DNA of 64,000 bases from Diplonema papillatum. Its lineage: Eukaryota > Euglenozoa > Diplonemea > Diplonemida > Diplonemidae. The notes below the pieces were generated by a model. It was not told the origin of the DNA. It was given only the letters and a program-made list of their open reading frames with translations, and did no database searches. Below, piece after piece: positions 39,904 through 51,459 of this stretch. The stretch is taken from contig JAPJBO010000164.1 of NCBI GenBank assembly GCA_030068145.1, positions 1 to 64,000 on the forward strand, written 5' to 3'. The number at the start of each line of letters is the position of its first letter. Within the stretch, counting starts at the first letter, position 1. Made by a program: the position numbers and the translations under genes.

Positions 39904-39998
39904 GCGCAGGAAGGCGTGAAGTCAGCCCCAGCTCCGGCCGTCTCAGCAGCTTGTGTCGTTATGCAGCTGCAAGGAAACAGCGGGATGTGACCACGTAC

Positions 39999-41276
39999 CT
40001 ACAGGCGAGAGGCCTGCAGCTCGTTGCAGAACAACGTCCTCGCCTTGACGGCACCCAGACCGCCTGCTTCCGCAGCCACCACTTCCCCAAACCGCAGGGC
40101 GGGGTCTTCCGCACGAGCGTTCATGTCCGCCTCGAGCTGGTGCTCTTCCCAGTACAGCCGCTCCGCCGCTCTGTACGCGTCTGCCAGCGTGCCGTCCTCT
40201 CGGATGGTTCGGTCCAGCCCGCGCAGGAACGCAAGCGTGAAGCCAGCACCCAGCGAGTCCTGCCCGGCGCGCGCGGACGCCATCCCGTAGACGGGCCACG
40301 GCCCTTCGGCGAAGTAGTGCCGCGCCGGCGGGTCGCCCAGCCACAGCAGGTGCCCCCCGGACGCGCAGAACTGGTGCAGGAACACCAGCCGCCGCCCGCC
40401 GGCGCACGAGGGCGCGACCGCGGCGACCACCTGCTGCCAGTACACGCACGCCAGCGGGTCGAACCCGGCGGCGCCTGGCGGTGGGCCCGCCGACGGATCG
40501 CCGGACAAGTGGCGCGACGTCACCGGGCCGTAGGCGGCGCGGCTCGCGGAAGGGAAGGGCATCGAGAAAAAGAACTCGTCCGTCCGCAGCGACGGGGCAG
40601 CCTCCGCCGCCGGGCTGCGGGGACAGGGTTCGTTATCCTGGCAAAGCTGCACTGGTTTGTGCGCACTTCCTTCAACCCTGTTTTCTGCATCTAACGGGAG
40701 TGAGGATCGCACCCCCGCCGCCGCCGCTGCCGCCCCGCCGTGCACGGGGTGGTGTCCGCCGTGGGAAGTGGTCCAGACGAAGCAGCTGGCGACGCCCGTT
40801 GCGGGGAGGACCTTCCCCCCGGGCCGCGCCGGGCGGCCGGACAGGACGCCCAGGACGGTCTCCGGGGTCACGCTGCCCCGGTCGTAGTCGGCGCCGCCGT
40901 GGGCCAGCAGCTGCCGGCAAGCCTTGCCGACGGATCGCAGCCGTTCGCCGTACTTCGCCCGCAGCTCGTCTGCCTTTTCCGGCGTCGTCGCGCGGACGGA
41001 AGCCCGGCAGGCGGCCGCGTGCTCCGGCGCGCAAGGAGGGTGGCCCAGCGCCTCGGCCGAGCGCAGCCAGTCGAGCGTCGAGGAGAGCCCGGCGACGACT
41101 ATTATCCGGTCCTTCCCCACCTTCTCGAGCATGCTGTCGTACACTGCCCCGAGGGTCTCGAGGAAGCCGACCTGCCCCCCCGGGTCTGCCCACGGGCGGC
41201 CCGCGTGCCCGCGCACCTCATCCGGAAGACCCCCTACTATCAGCACTGCCCATGCCGTGCCGTTCCGCTTCATCAT
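39999..41276 (-). CDS. Legumain-like (peptidase family C13) protein, copy B
   Basis: 425 residues from ATG 41276 (a second Met follows directly). Paralogue of copy A, with the same block order: AWAVLIVGG, RIIVVAG, SVTPETVLGVLSGRP, CFVWTTSHGGHHPV (candidate His172), VFLHQFCASGGH (candidate Cys304), WPVYGMAS. The His-Cys insert is shortened and partly replaced by about 32 residues (VRSSLPLDAENR to NEPCPR). These come from a short repeat also found at 41328-41432 (GGGGACAGGGTT, TTTGTGCGCACTTCCTTCAA), so a noncoding repeat has been taken into the frame, or is an in-frame intron. Cysteines remain there (LCQDNEPC). No signal peptide. Confidence 0.75.
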   Translation of the reverse strand: MMKRNGTAWAVLIVGGLPDEVRGHAGRPWADPGGQVGFLETLGAVYDSMLEKVGKDRIIVVAGLSSTLDWLRSAEALGHPPCAPEHAAACRASVRATTPEKADELRAKYGERLRSVGKACRQLLAHGGADYDRGSVTPETVLGVLSGRPARPGGKVLPATGVASCFVWTTSHGGHHPVHGGAAAAAAGVRSSLPLDAENRVEGSAHKPVQLCQDNEPCPRSPAAEAAPSLRTDEFFFSMPFPSASRAAYGPVTSRHLSGDPSAGPPPGAAGFDPLACVYWQQVVAAVAPSCAGGRRLVFLHQFCASGGHLLWLGDPPARHYFAEGPWPVYGMASARAGQDSLGAGFTLAFLRGLDRTIREDGTLADAYRAAERLYWEEHQLEADMNARAEDPALRFGEVVAAEAGGLGAVKARTLFCNELQASRL

Positions 41277-41327
41277 AACTACTTAATGGTGTGTGCGTAT
41301 GCGTGTACGGGTGTGTGTGGGGGGCTA

Positions 41328-41432
41328 CGGGGACAGGGTTCCCTGGGAAGGCCTGTCGTATGGATTAGTTTGTGCGCACTTCCTTCAAACCTGTATTATT
41401 TTTCATCTCACAGGGGTGAGGATAGTACGCTG
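41328..41432. repeat. Short repeat also found inside C13 copy B
   Basis: Matches 40618-40712: GGGGACAGGGTT, TTTGTGCGCACTTCCTTCAA, CCTGT, GGGTGAGGAT. It lies just 5' of the gene. Confidence 0.7.
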
Positions 41433-42354
41433 CCATCGATCGGGTTTCGTTCTTGAAAGAATTTCTTCAAATTGCATTTGCAATGCGCTAAAAGAACAGG
41501 GGCAGGGCTTTCGTCCCTTCCAGATTGGCTTTCAGGGTTTAAGTTAGGGCAGACCCCGGCCTCAAGTCCCGGTGGTCACGGGTGTCCTGAAAGACCCCTG
41601 TGTTTCTAAAAAAAGGGGCGGCCCCAGCAGCCCAAAACCAGAAACCTACCACTCGGGTGGTCCTAAAATGCTCGGGAAATTCAAAATAACTGGTCGGATG
41701 CTCGTTTAGACTGAAACAATGGCTGCAGAATGCAAAAACAAGACAGAATCACCTCCCTGCACCACTCGAGTGCGCCTCTCCTTGAGGGCCGCGATGCCAG
41801 CGAAAGGGTACGCCTCTCCACCTCGTTAATGAACTCGGACAACCAGCCAGGCAGTCCCTATTGATCCCGCGGAACGAGGCCTTAGACGAAACTCAAAAGC
41901 GAACCGCTAAGAACTTCGTTTTGATTATTCCTTCTCGGGTTACTGGGGGGGGGGGGGGGTCGAATACAAGAGGTACCCCTTGCAATCGCCGTGCCGATCC
42001 TGCAATTTTCCCGAAAAAGAAATAGAAACAAGTACCGCAAACCCGGAACCCGCGGGCACCCCCTTCTTCTTGGAAGACGCACGCAATTTGTGGCCCCAGG
42101 GTCTATTTTTCACGGTACTCTTCATCGGAGGTGAACGCGATCGGAAAAGCGTCCAAAAAGGTCTGTTATGCGGACCAGGAAAAAATCCAACCTTTTCCCA
42201 GATTTCCAAAATGCCTCTTCTATTCAAGGTACCTCCTGTATTCGACCCCAAGAGACCAACATAAACAAAGGATCGAGAGAATGCTCCATCACTCACGGCG
42301 AACGCCTGCACCAGGTCCCGGGCTCAAGCATCCTGTCATTATCCCAGGGCCTCG

Positions 42355-42480
42355 GCTCCGCGTAGCCAGTCGAGCGTCGAGGAGACTCCGGCGACGGCTA
42401 TTCGGTCCTTCCCCACCTTCTCCATAATGCTGTCGCACACTGCCCCGAGGGTCATGGGGACCCAACACACCCGGCGGGCA
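42355..42480 (-). pseudogene. C13 internal fragment, copy 1
   Basis: About 120 bp matching 41060-41165 of copy B (AGCCAGTCGAGCGTCGAGGA, then CGGTCCTTCCCCACCTTCTC), i.e. the RIIVVAG region, with frameshifts. Confidence 0.8.
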
Positions 42481-42714
42481 CCCGCAGTACCGTATCAGGG
42501 CATTCTCGAAGGGAAAGCGAAGACAACCCAAAAAGCGTAATGGGTGCGAGCAGGTGTCAGTTCTTGCGCCCCATAACCCGCCCCGAAGAAGAGCGTTGGC
42601 GTTCGTTTCCCAACCGAGAGGACGGCACGTAGTGCTACGAGGACATCGGTGTGTGTCTATGTGGTGGGACAACCACAATACTCGTGGATGTGTACACACC
42701 ACCACCATCCACTA

Positions 42715-42840
42715 TCGAGCGTCGAGGAGACTCCGGCGACGGCTATTCGGTCCTTCCCCACCTTCTCCATAATGCTGTCGCACACTGCCCCGAGGGTCAT
42801 GGGGACCCAACACACCCGGCGGGCACCCGCAGTATCGTAT
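42715..42840 (-). pseudogene. C13 internal fragment, copy 2
   Basis: Repeats the fragment at 42380-42480 together with about 130 bp of flank (GGGTGCGAGCAGGTGTCAGT at 42542 and 42887). A tandem duplication with a period of about 345 bp. Confidence 0.8.
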
Positions 42841-42959
42841 CAGGGCATTCTCGAAGGGAAAGCGAAGACAACCCAAAAAGCGTAATGGGTGCGAGCAGGT
42901 GTCAGTTCTTGCGCCCCATAACCCGCCCCGAAGAAGAGCGTTGGCGTTCGTTTCTCCAG

Positions 42960-44810
42960 CCGAGAGGACGGCAACAGGGAGCGAGCGGACAAGAAGAAGG
43001 GGAGGAAAAAAAACCAAGGTCGTTTTTTTTTTTTTTTAAGGACAGCTCTTGAAGAATAGGCACAAGCTTTCTTGGCAGCTGGTGGGTGGGGCTGCTCGCT
43101 CCGACGACTCCCCATCAACGTCACAAACAAACCGACAGCTCGAGGAACAGTTGACGCTGTTCTTCGCGCGGGGAGTTCCTGCACTAGCACGCGTTCGTTG
43201 GCTTCGGGTTTCTCACCCGTGACCACCGGGGACCACCCGTGTCGGTTGCAACTGTTTGCTGGAAGCTCGCGGGCGAGCGGTACACAACATTCTCCTGGCA
43301 TCACAAAAAAAAAAAAAAAAAAGCTTCCGGGTTCGTTGGCTAAGAAAAGAAAGAGAGAAAATAAGGAACAGGCGCGATGTTTGTTTGTACTGTACCATTA
43401 TTGTACGTTTAAAAAAAAACGAAAGACAGAAACACGAAAAGCCCTCGGTAAGAGGGCGATGGGAGGGACAATTTCTTTGGGGGTTTCTTTTTTTTTTTTT
43501 TGGGAGGGAGCTGACGTTGTTGTTTTCTTCCGCTTGGCACTCTTCTTTGTTTTCCCGCCCCAAGCGAAACACCTATTTTCTCTATGGTCGATGATTCACT
43601 GATTTTCCTTCCGTCCACGGCGCCTCCTTCCCCCCAACTCCTGTTTTATGCGCAATGCCCATTGCTTCCCTAATCTCCGGTTGACCGTTGGGGCGGTGAG
43701 GCGAGAAAAAAGCAGTTGCAGTGATCCTTTGGCGCTAGCCATGTCGGCTTGCACTAACACCAGATCATTGTTTGGAATGTGAGGTTGGAGGTTTTGTGCA
43801 TCCGCTCAGACACATCCCCATTATCACATAACTGGTAGCGGTGGTCATTCGCCTTCCGAAAGAAAGACAGGTTTCACAGCTTCTTCCTAGACATTACGCA
43901 CGGGAGAGAGAAGGGGCAGAGCAACCGTTGCGATTCCTTTCCTTTGGAGTTTCTTTTTCTGGTCCCATCCAGCACCAGTACCCATCGTCTTCGTTCTTTT
44001 TCCTTTTCTGTTTTGCGGATATTTGCAGAGCGAATGTTCACTGGGCACACCGCCAGCCCAGGATCCCAAACGCCTACAGCTGAGCTTTTATGCACACAAC
44101 CGAAATGGCTTTTGCCCAAGCTTGCCCAGCTTGTCCAAAGCGGTCCTGGTACAAGTGCCTTCTTCTTGCTACCAAACATGAAAACGCTCGTGGAAATGCA
44201 AGTGAGGACGCCACGGCTTGCGGTGACGAGCTTCGCGTTTCCTGCGACATTCCATGCTCGGTGTAAAACGGGGAAGGGGGAAACTCTTAGTTCATCACAC
44301 ATTTTGTTTGTGTGCGTATGTGTTGTCACTTGTTTTGATAATTTCCGGTAAGCTGCCAACGGCCGCTTTTTGATAGTGACCACCGCGGGTTTTACCATAA
44401 AAAGAGAACGGGCTGGAAGGAAACAAGGCCTTGGACGGTTTGGACAAGCCTTGACAGACTGCCAGGACCGGTTGCGTCAATGAAAGTCACTGCTCGACGA
44501 CTGTCGTTGATTAGAGTTTGCGATTCGGACAACGGCCTTTTTTTCTGTTCGTCTACGAGGGCGGCGGGCGGCATCTAAACACGAAAAGAAACCGATACGG
44601 GAGAGCGGAGACGGGGGTGGTGCAAGACCGGGCTGGGCATAATTCTGCGCTCATCACCGCACCGGTCCTGTCTGAGCAAACAGCTTCAAAGGGCGCCTTG
44701 TGGTCCGGTATAAGTTCGTTAGACCAATGTCTGTGTCCCATGCATGCAGATGCTAGCATCAAGTCTTCTTCAAGACAAGTGTGAGAGACGAAAAGAAACG
44801 TACAAGACTC
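42960..44810. other. Intergenic, no gene recognised
   Basis: Long T and A runs (about 43022, 43303, 43487) and no supported coding sequence. Confidence 0.45.
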
Positions 44811-44817
44811 CGTGCAC

Positions 44818-44925
44818 ACGGTGGAGTCCAGCCTCAAAAACTGGAGTTACAAAAGCGGGTGTCACACCCGCCGTTCGGGTGCGTTTACACGCGTTTTTGG
44901 ATGCAACATCGCTGTTAGTGCTAGT
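44818..44925. repeat. R5 palindromic element, partial copy
   Basis: GGTGGAGTCCAGCCTCAAAA, CTGGAGTTACAAAAGCGGG, TGTCACACCCGCC, GTTTACACGCGTTTTTGG. The right terminal repeat is missing. Confidence 0.65.
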
Positions 44926-45286
44926 AGGGAATGTGCCCACGGTGGACTCCACTGCATTCTTCTTTTTCCACCCGGTGCTGTGCGCACCCATGGGTTTCCG
45001 CCGGGCTTTGATGTTGGACGGTTGTCCGCTGTGTGGGACGCTCGTCGGGGCCCGGCCGTGCCCCGCTGAGCGTTGAGGGACACGCCCTCAACGCTGTTGT
45101 TGTGACGCGTCCGCTGGCGGGTTGCCCCGCAATGGACTCATCTCCACGCATCACGAGCAGAGGGAGGGTCGGGTGTTGCTGATCGACGCACCCTTCGTTT
45201 GCGTTGCGTCGCGTCTCGCCGTATTCGGGTTCGCCTGTGAACGCAGGCCATGGGGGGTAGTTCAAGTTTAAGTGCGAGTCCGGAAG

Positions 45287-46130
45287 AAATACTCGAGGGG
45301 CTGCCTTGTGCTTCCCTCGAAGGAGGCTAAGAGGGGGAGGAATAGTTGAGTTGCAGCTCTTGACAAAGATAGATGGAAAAAAGAAGGTGTTTTTATTATT
45401 CGCTTTTTCTCACGAACGGGGGGGTCGGTCCTGCTTTTGGCTTTGTAGGTTCTCCCGACTCCCCAATTCGTGGTCAGCACAAACTCAAGAGGTCTATTCA
45501 ACTATTCCCTGCAGTATTGGCATACTTTCAAAAACAATACAACTACAAAGTGGGTCATTTTTTGTTGAACGCTTACGCCCCGCCACTGAACCCAGATTCA
45601 CCTGTGGTTCGTGTGGGCTACAGCACATTTACCTCCTTTGATCTTTTGCAGCTGGCAGCCTCCTCAAGTATTTCCTACAAAGCAGGTGCGTATACAAGAA
45701 CAGTTTCCTTACAAACAAACGAGTGGGAACAATCTTTTTCGTTGTCAATGCTTAGAGCACGCCGCACACAGCTCGCATCCGTGGCTGATGCCAGAATCAG
45801 GTCTTTTTAGACAAAAAAAAAGAGAGAAAGAGAGAGAGATAGAGGAGAAGAAATACTCGACGTAGCTGCTTCGACTCCGAATGGAAGGAAGGAAATATAG
45901 AGGTAAGGGGCAAATACAATGCAAACACAATCTGATTTGTTCTTCGCTTACACCACCGTGCGTTGTTTTCTCACTCAGGACTTTGACTTGTTGTGTTTGT
46001 GTGATTTGTCGTGTAGGGGTAGACCCACGTCCGTTCAACACGTGGTAGTTACAGCACTTGGGATCCCTTTTGTTCTTTGTCGCGCAGCATCGTCGAGCAT
46101 TTCCTTTCCAGCTGGCGCTTATGTAAAATT
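45287..46130. repeat. R1-R2 composite repeat, interrupted
   Basis: R1 start at 45287-45345, an about 190-bp segment also found at 48036-48305 (GAATAGTTGAGTTGCAGCTC), the R1 remainder (45533-45700), a (GA)n run at about 45820-45850, and R2 (45908-46130). Confidence 0.65.
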
Positions 46131-46747
46131 AAAAGGGAGTGCAAAAACGACTCCCGTGAGCAAAGGAATGAAGCCACGAGGGGGAACCCTGGAGGGAGAG
46201 GCCGCCTCTGGTTTCTTTCTTTTTTTTTCTTTCGTTTTCCTTTCACGCAGGGGGGGAGTAGCTTGGCCCACGTAACGGAAAAGCCTGCCAAATAATAATA
46301 ATGCTGCACACTCGAACACCACTTCCTCGTTCTCATCGACTTCGATTTGTACGTGGTGACCGTGACATGTTCGTCGAGTTCGTCGCGCGTCTGCAGGAGT
46401 GTTTCGACTTCGGGCAGTGTTGAGTGCTGTCCTCGCAAGGCAGTCCAGTGGAAGAAACCCCGATTCGATAGAAGGGCTGACCCTTGAGACGCATCGGTGT
46501 GGAGTCCAGATGTCCGGGGTGGCCACGGCGGTGACGTGCGCGCGCAGTTGTCCTTCTTGGGTTAGGCGCCTCGTGATGTTCGAACGCATCCGCATTTGGA
46601 GCTCGTCAGCGGGTCTTTTGGATGGAAGTGGATGGGAGCAGGGTGAGGAAAATACGGTGCAATTGAATGCACTCACGCTCACCATAAGGCGCGGGAACAT
46701 TTGCGAAAGCTGCACTGACAAACGGTATCAACTGATCAACACTGCAA

Positions 46748-47370
46748 AAATACTCGAGGGACTGCCTTGTGCTCATTTCGAAGGAGGCTAGAGGGGGAGG
46801 AAACAATACAACTACAAAGTGGGTCTTTTTCTGTTGAACGCTTACGCCTGCCACTGAACCCAGATTTACCTGTGTTTCGTGTGGGCTACAGCGCACTTAC
46901 CTCCTTTGATCTTTCGCAACCGGCAGTCTCCTCAAGCATTTCCTACAAAGCAGGAGCTTATAGTAGCCTTATACAAAAATAATACAGAAAAGGCTCACGT
47001 TCCTCGCATTACACCACCTACTCTGGGGGAGAAACGTTAGAACATCGTTTAGGCAGAACATTGCCTGCGTCCACGTGCAGCTTTAGAAATGTTCCCTTCT
47101 GGAATTAAAAAAAAAAGAAATCACAACCCAGTCTGACCTCCTTTGATCTTTCGCAACCGGCAGTCTCCTCAAGCATTTCCTACAAAGCAGGAGCTTATAG
47201 TAGCCTTATACAAAAATAATACAGAAAAGGCTCACGTTCCTCGCATTACACCACCTACTCTGGGGGAGAAACGTTAGAACATCGTTTAGGCAGAACATTG
47301 CCTCCACGTGCAGCTTTAGAAATGTTCCCTTCTGGAATTAAAAAAAAAAGAAATCACAACCCAGTCTAGG
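46748..47370. repeat. R1 copy plus about 231-bp tandem duplication
   Basis: R1 from AAATACTCGAGGGACTGCC. Its end and downstream flank (CCTCCTTTGATCTTTCGCAA to ATCACAACCCAGTCT) occur twice, at 46899-47129 and 47131-47368. Confidence 0.8.
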
Positions 47371-47589
47371 AACTGAGACCTCCTTCTCAGCAAACTCGGG
47401 TTTTCGTTCAGACGGCCTCGACGTCATTGGCAGTGGGTTAGGTCTGCGATGAAACGAAGATTGTGCTGTTGAATGACTGGGTTCATGTTGTGTCAGAGGC
47501 CGATACCTTCACGTTTCCGACCGAGGTTGGAGGCAGAAAGTGCACGACCCACTTGTTATGAAGTGCCACGTGTTTTAAACGTGTGATCA

Positions 47590-47755
47590 CGTGCACACAG
47601 TTAACCCCATGGTATGCCACATGTGCACACAGTTAACCCCATGGTATGCCACATATGCACACAGTTAACCCCATGGTATGCCACATGTGCACACAGTTAA
47701 CCCCATGGTATGCCACATGTGCACACAGTTAACCCCATGGTATGCCACATGTGGT
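47590..47755. repeat. 32-bp satellite, five units
   Basis: Unit TGCACACAGTTAACCCCATG GTATGCCACATG, with CATATG in one unit. Confidence 0.9.
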
Positions 47756-48035
47756 CGTACAGGTGAAAACCTCGTGTGAACATATTGCTTTGCCACACGT
47801 GAACGCAACATGCGAACTCGCTTGGAATTTTCATAACAAGAGTGTCGTGCACGGGGAAGGCGCGTGGGGTAAAACTGAGCAGACAGGTAAAACAGCTTGA
47901 TGGACGCCTGTGCTCTTAGCGTGTGCCGAGGAAACCCCTCTCTGGGGGATGCGGGGCTTCCTGCGACCCCGCGCTTTTTTTCGTTGGCTTCGTTTAACTT
48001 TTCTTTTGCATGCGCAACCCTTGTTGTTCCGAGGG

Positions 48036-48857
48036 AATAGTTGAGTTGCAGCTCTTGACAAAGATAGAGAGAGAGAGAGAGAGAGAGAAACGAGTTAGAG
48101 TGCAGGGACCATCTCTCCGGGGAGTTTCCGGTCTCCTCACTTCACAGATAGATGGAAGAAGAAGGTGTTTTTATTCTTCGCTTTTCTCACGAACGGGGGG
48201 GTCGGTCCTGATTTTGGCTTTGTAGGTTCTCCCGACCCCAATGAGTGGTTAGCACAAACTCAAGAGGTCTAGTCAACTATTCCCTGCAGTATTGGCATAC
48301 TTTCAAATTAAGAAATGTTCCCTGTGGCAAAAATAGAAAGACAGCGCCGGGTATGGTTAGACTTGCTGCAAGAATTCGGTATGGGTGTGCCCCAATTCTT
48401 TTGGTCTCTTTCTCATACCATGGGCGGAGGACCTGGGTATGGGCCTGTTGGATGACGCGCAAAATACTCGCCGCAGCTGCTTTGACTCCGAATGGAAGGG
48501 AGGAAATATAGAGGTAGATACAATACAAACACAATCTGATTTGTTCTTCGCTTGCACCACCGTGTGTTGTTCTCACACTCAGGACTTTGACCTGTTGTGT
48601 TTGTGTGATTTGTCGTGTTGGGGTAGACCCGCATGACCTCACGTCCGTTCAACGCGTGGTTCGATAGTTGCAGCACTTGGGGTCCCTTCTGTTCTTTGTC
48701 AGGCAGCATCGTCGAGCATTTCCTTTGAAGCTGGCGCTTTTTTGTTTGTGCGATTTGACCTGTACGCGTCAAGGTTAAACCGCTGCCAACGTTCCTTTTT
48801 AGCTGTAACAAGTATGCTCACTAAGGAGGTGGTTACTGGTTATCGCAAAAAAAGGTT
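48036..48857. repeat. Nested dispersed repeats R1-like, R2 and R3
   Basis: Segment shared with 45340-45530 (48036-48305), R2 (48515-48745) and R3 (48743-48857). R3 ends just before the GH18 stop, so the 3' UTR of that gene is made of repeat. Confidence 0.65.
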
Positions 48858-48859
48858 GT

Positions 48860-50142
48860 TTAGCAGCCGTTGTGGCCGGACAGGTACGTGGCCATGGGGG
48901 AAGACCACGACCCGGTTGTGTCGTGGACGGCGACCCAGAAGCCGGCGCCACCGTTGCACGAGTGCGCGGTGGCGACGTCCTTCATGACTTGGACGGCGGT
49001 CGAGGACCCGATGTTCGAGCCCGTGCCCGAGCAGTCGGAGATGCAGAACCCGAAGACAATTTTTCGGGCGTCGCCGGAAAACATGTCGGTAACGATCTTG
49101 TCGTAGTGGTCCTCCGCCGACGGGTTTCCGCCCGTGAACCCGTTAACGTTCGGCTTCGTGATCCCGTTGTAGTACTGCACCATGATGAAGTCGAGCGACG
49201 ACGCGACGTCCTTCAACACCGTGTAGTACGCCTTCCCCGGCACCATGTCGGCGTCCATCGGCGCGTGGCTGATCTCCTTGCTCGGCATCGCCGTCTTCAA
49301 CCCCTTCGTCACCTCCTTCAAGAAGTACTGCGCCTGCGTCCCCTTCGCAAACGTGCTGCCCCCTTGGTTGTTCTCGTAGTAGTACTCGTAGTCGATGTCG
49401 ACGCCGTCGAACCCGTACGAGTCGACGATATCCGTCAGCTGCGTCACGACGGACGCCTCCTTCCCGAAGCAGTACTCCCAGCACTTGTTCACGCCGTCCC
49501 AAGACCCGCCCATGCCGGCTCCTCCGAACGACAGGATCACCTTCTTCCCGGCTGCCTGCCATGTCGAGATCTTGGTCTTGTCCGCGGAGTTCCCGCAGAT
49601 CGGTGGGTCGGAGATCGTGCATTGGGTGTTGCAGATGTTTCCGGACTCGCTCCATGTGTACGTCACCGCGAAGGCGATCATCAAGTGCGTGTAGTGTGAC
49701 ACTTGCGCGGTGGTGGGGCACGTCTGCCAGTTGCCCACGTAGGCGACGAGCCTGTCGTCGCTGCCTGTCGAAGGAGTGGACGGCGGCGACGGTGGAGGGG
49801 TTGACGACGGCGGAGACCCGCCGCCCCCGCACCACGCGCCTTGGAACGAGGAGCACGAGCTTTCGCCGCCCGCCGGCGTGAAGCAGGGAACCGCCCACGT
49901 CGAGACATAGCACGTCTCGCCGCCCGAGCACGTGGAGCATCCGCTGGAGGGGACGGGCGCCGGCGGGGGCGGGGGTGGAGGCGTGGCCGGCGTGCTGCCG
50001 CTGCACCACGAGCCGCCGAAGGCGGAGCAGCCGGTCTGCCCGCCCTCCGGGGTGAAGCAGGGCACCGTCCAAGTCGGGACGTGGCAAGTCTCGCCGGACG
50101 CGCACGCCGAGCAGCCGGAGCTGGTGGGCGGCGGCACCGGCA

Positions 50143-50173
<31 letters not shown>

Positions 50174-50347
50174 GGCCGCGCCGCACCAGGCGCCGCCGAA
50201 CGACGTGCAGCCGGTCTGCCCGTTCGCCGGCGTGAAGCACGGCACCGCCCACGTCGAGACGTAGCACGTTTCGCTCCCGCAGCTCGAGCACTGCGCGTCG
50301 ACGAGCGCGCAGCCGGCGAGCATCGCCATCACCGAAAAGTGCCTCAT
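48860..50347 (-). CDS. Secreted GH18 chitinase with three six-cysteine modules
   Basis: 495 residues from ATG 50347. The signal peptide MRHFSVMAMLAGCALVDA is followed by three modules of the pattern CxxC-x(4)-C (GETCYVSTW)-PCF-GC-WC (about residues 19-55, 78-116 and 130-170), joined by Pro-rich linkers. The GH18 barrel runs from about residue 200 (DDRLVAYVGNW) to the end. KVILSFGGAG is the strand-3 block and FDGVDIDYEYYYE the DxxDxDxE active site with the acid Glu. MVQYYNG is the strand-6 block. It would hydrolyse chitin-type polymers outside the cell or in the food vacuole. The modules probably bind carbohydrate (inference). CACAG/GATTC at 50396 is a candidate SL acceptor giving a 49-nt leader. 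Truncated copies of the 5' end lie upstream. Confidence 0.95.
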
Positions 50348-50521
50348 TTTGTCGGTTCTTTTATTTTTTGGTGGGGTCTCAAGTCAACAGAATCCTGTGT
50401 TTTGTGTGTGTTTTCTGGTGGAATTCGCTCGAGTCAGTTGTCTGCGGGGGCGTTCTTTTGAAAAAGAACTTTATTTTGTTGATACCGATACACTGCCTCT
50501 CGTGCATGATCGATGATAGCA

Positions 50522-50923
50522 TCAAGTCTGCTTGAAGAAGGTGTTATATGGAAAAAGGGATGCAAAAATAGGGGGTGAAGGCGTGGCCGGCGTGCCGCCG
50601 CCGCTGCACCACGAGCCGCCGACGGCGGTGCAGCCGCCCTCCGGGGTGAAGCAGGGCACCGTCCAAGTCGGGACGTGGCAAGTCTCGCCGGACGCGCACG
50701 CCGAGCAGCCGGAGCTGGTGGGCGGCGGCACCGGCGGCGGCGGCGGCGGGGCCGCGCCGCACCAGGCGCCGCCGAACGACGTGCAGCCGGTCTGCCCGTT
50801 CGCCGGCGTGAAGCACGGCACCGCCCACGTCGAGACGTAGCACGTTTCGCTCCCGCAGCTCGAGCACTGCGCGTCGACGAGCGCGCAGCCGGCGAGCATC
50901 GCCATCGCCGAAAAGTGCCTCAT
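50522..50923 (-). pseudogene. GH18 N-terminal fragment
   Basis: 133-residue frame: the same signal peptide and first two modules as the intact gene, then unrelated sequence and a stop. A 9-bp loss removes QTG in module 2. The upstream flank (TTTGTCGGTTCTTTT, then GAATTCGCTCGAGTCAGTTG) is copied too. It might still be secreted as a free two-module protein. Confidence 0.8.
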
Positions 50924-51169
50924 TTTGTCGGTTCTTTTTTTTTTTGGTGGGGTCTCCTTTCTTTCAAGTCAAAAGAATCCTGTGTGTGCTGTGTGTTTTT
51001 TTTTGGTGGAATTCGCTCGAGTCAGTTGTCTGCGACCGGCGTTCTTTTGAAACGAATTTAAATTGTTGATACCGTCACACTGCCTCTCGTGCATGAGCAT
51101 CAAGTCTTCTTGAAGAAGATGTTGTATAGAAAAGGGATGCAAAAATAGGGGTTGGGTTGGGGGTGAAGG

Positions 51170-51312
51170 CGTGACCGGCGTTGCACCACGAGCCGCCGAA
51201 GGCGGAGCAGCCGGTCTGCCCGCCCTCCGGGGTGAAGCAGGGCACCGTCCAAGTCGGGACGTGGCAAGTCTCACCGGATGCGCACGCCGAGCAGCCGGAG
51301 CTGGTGGGTCAT
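51170..51312 (-). pseudogene. GH18 single-module relic
   Basis: Only module 2 (GETCHVPTW region) remains, between copies of the same flanking sequence. It is the outermost of three nested 5' truncations. Confidence 0.75.
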
Positions 51313-51459
51313 TTTGTCGGTTATTTTCTTGTTTCGGTAGTTTTTCCTTTCCTTTCAAGTCCAGAAAATCCTGTGTTCTGTGTGTTCACTGCACGCAGTC
51401 AGTTGCCTGAGGGGGCCTGCGAGGGCGTTCTCCTACACTCTTTCGAGTTTTAAGGATCC

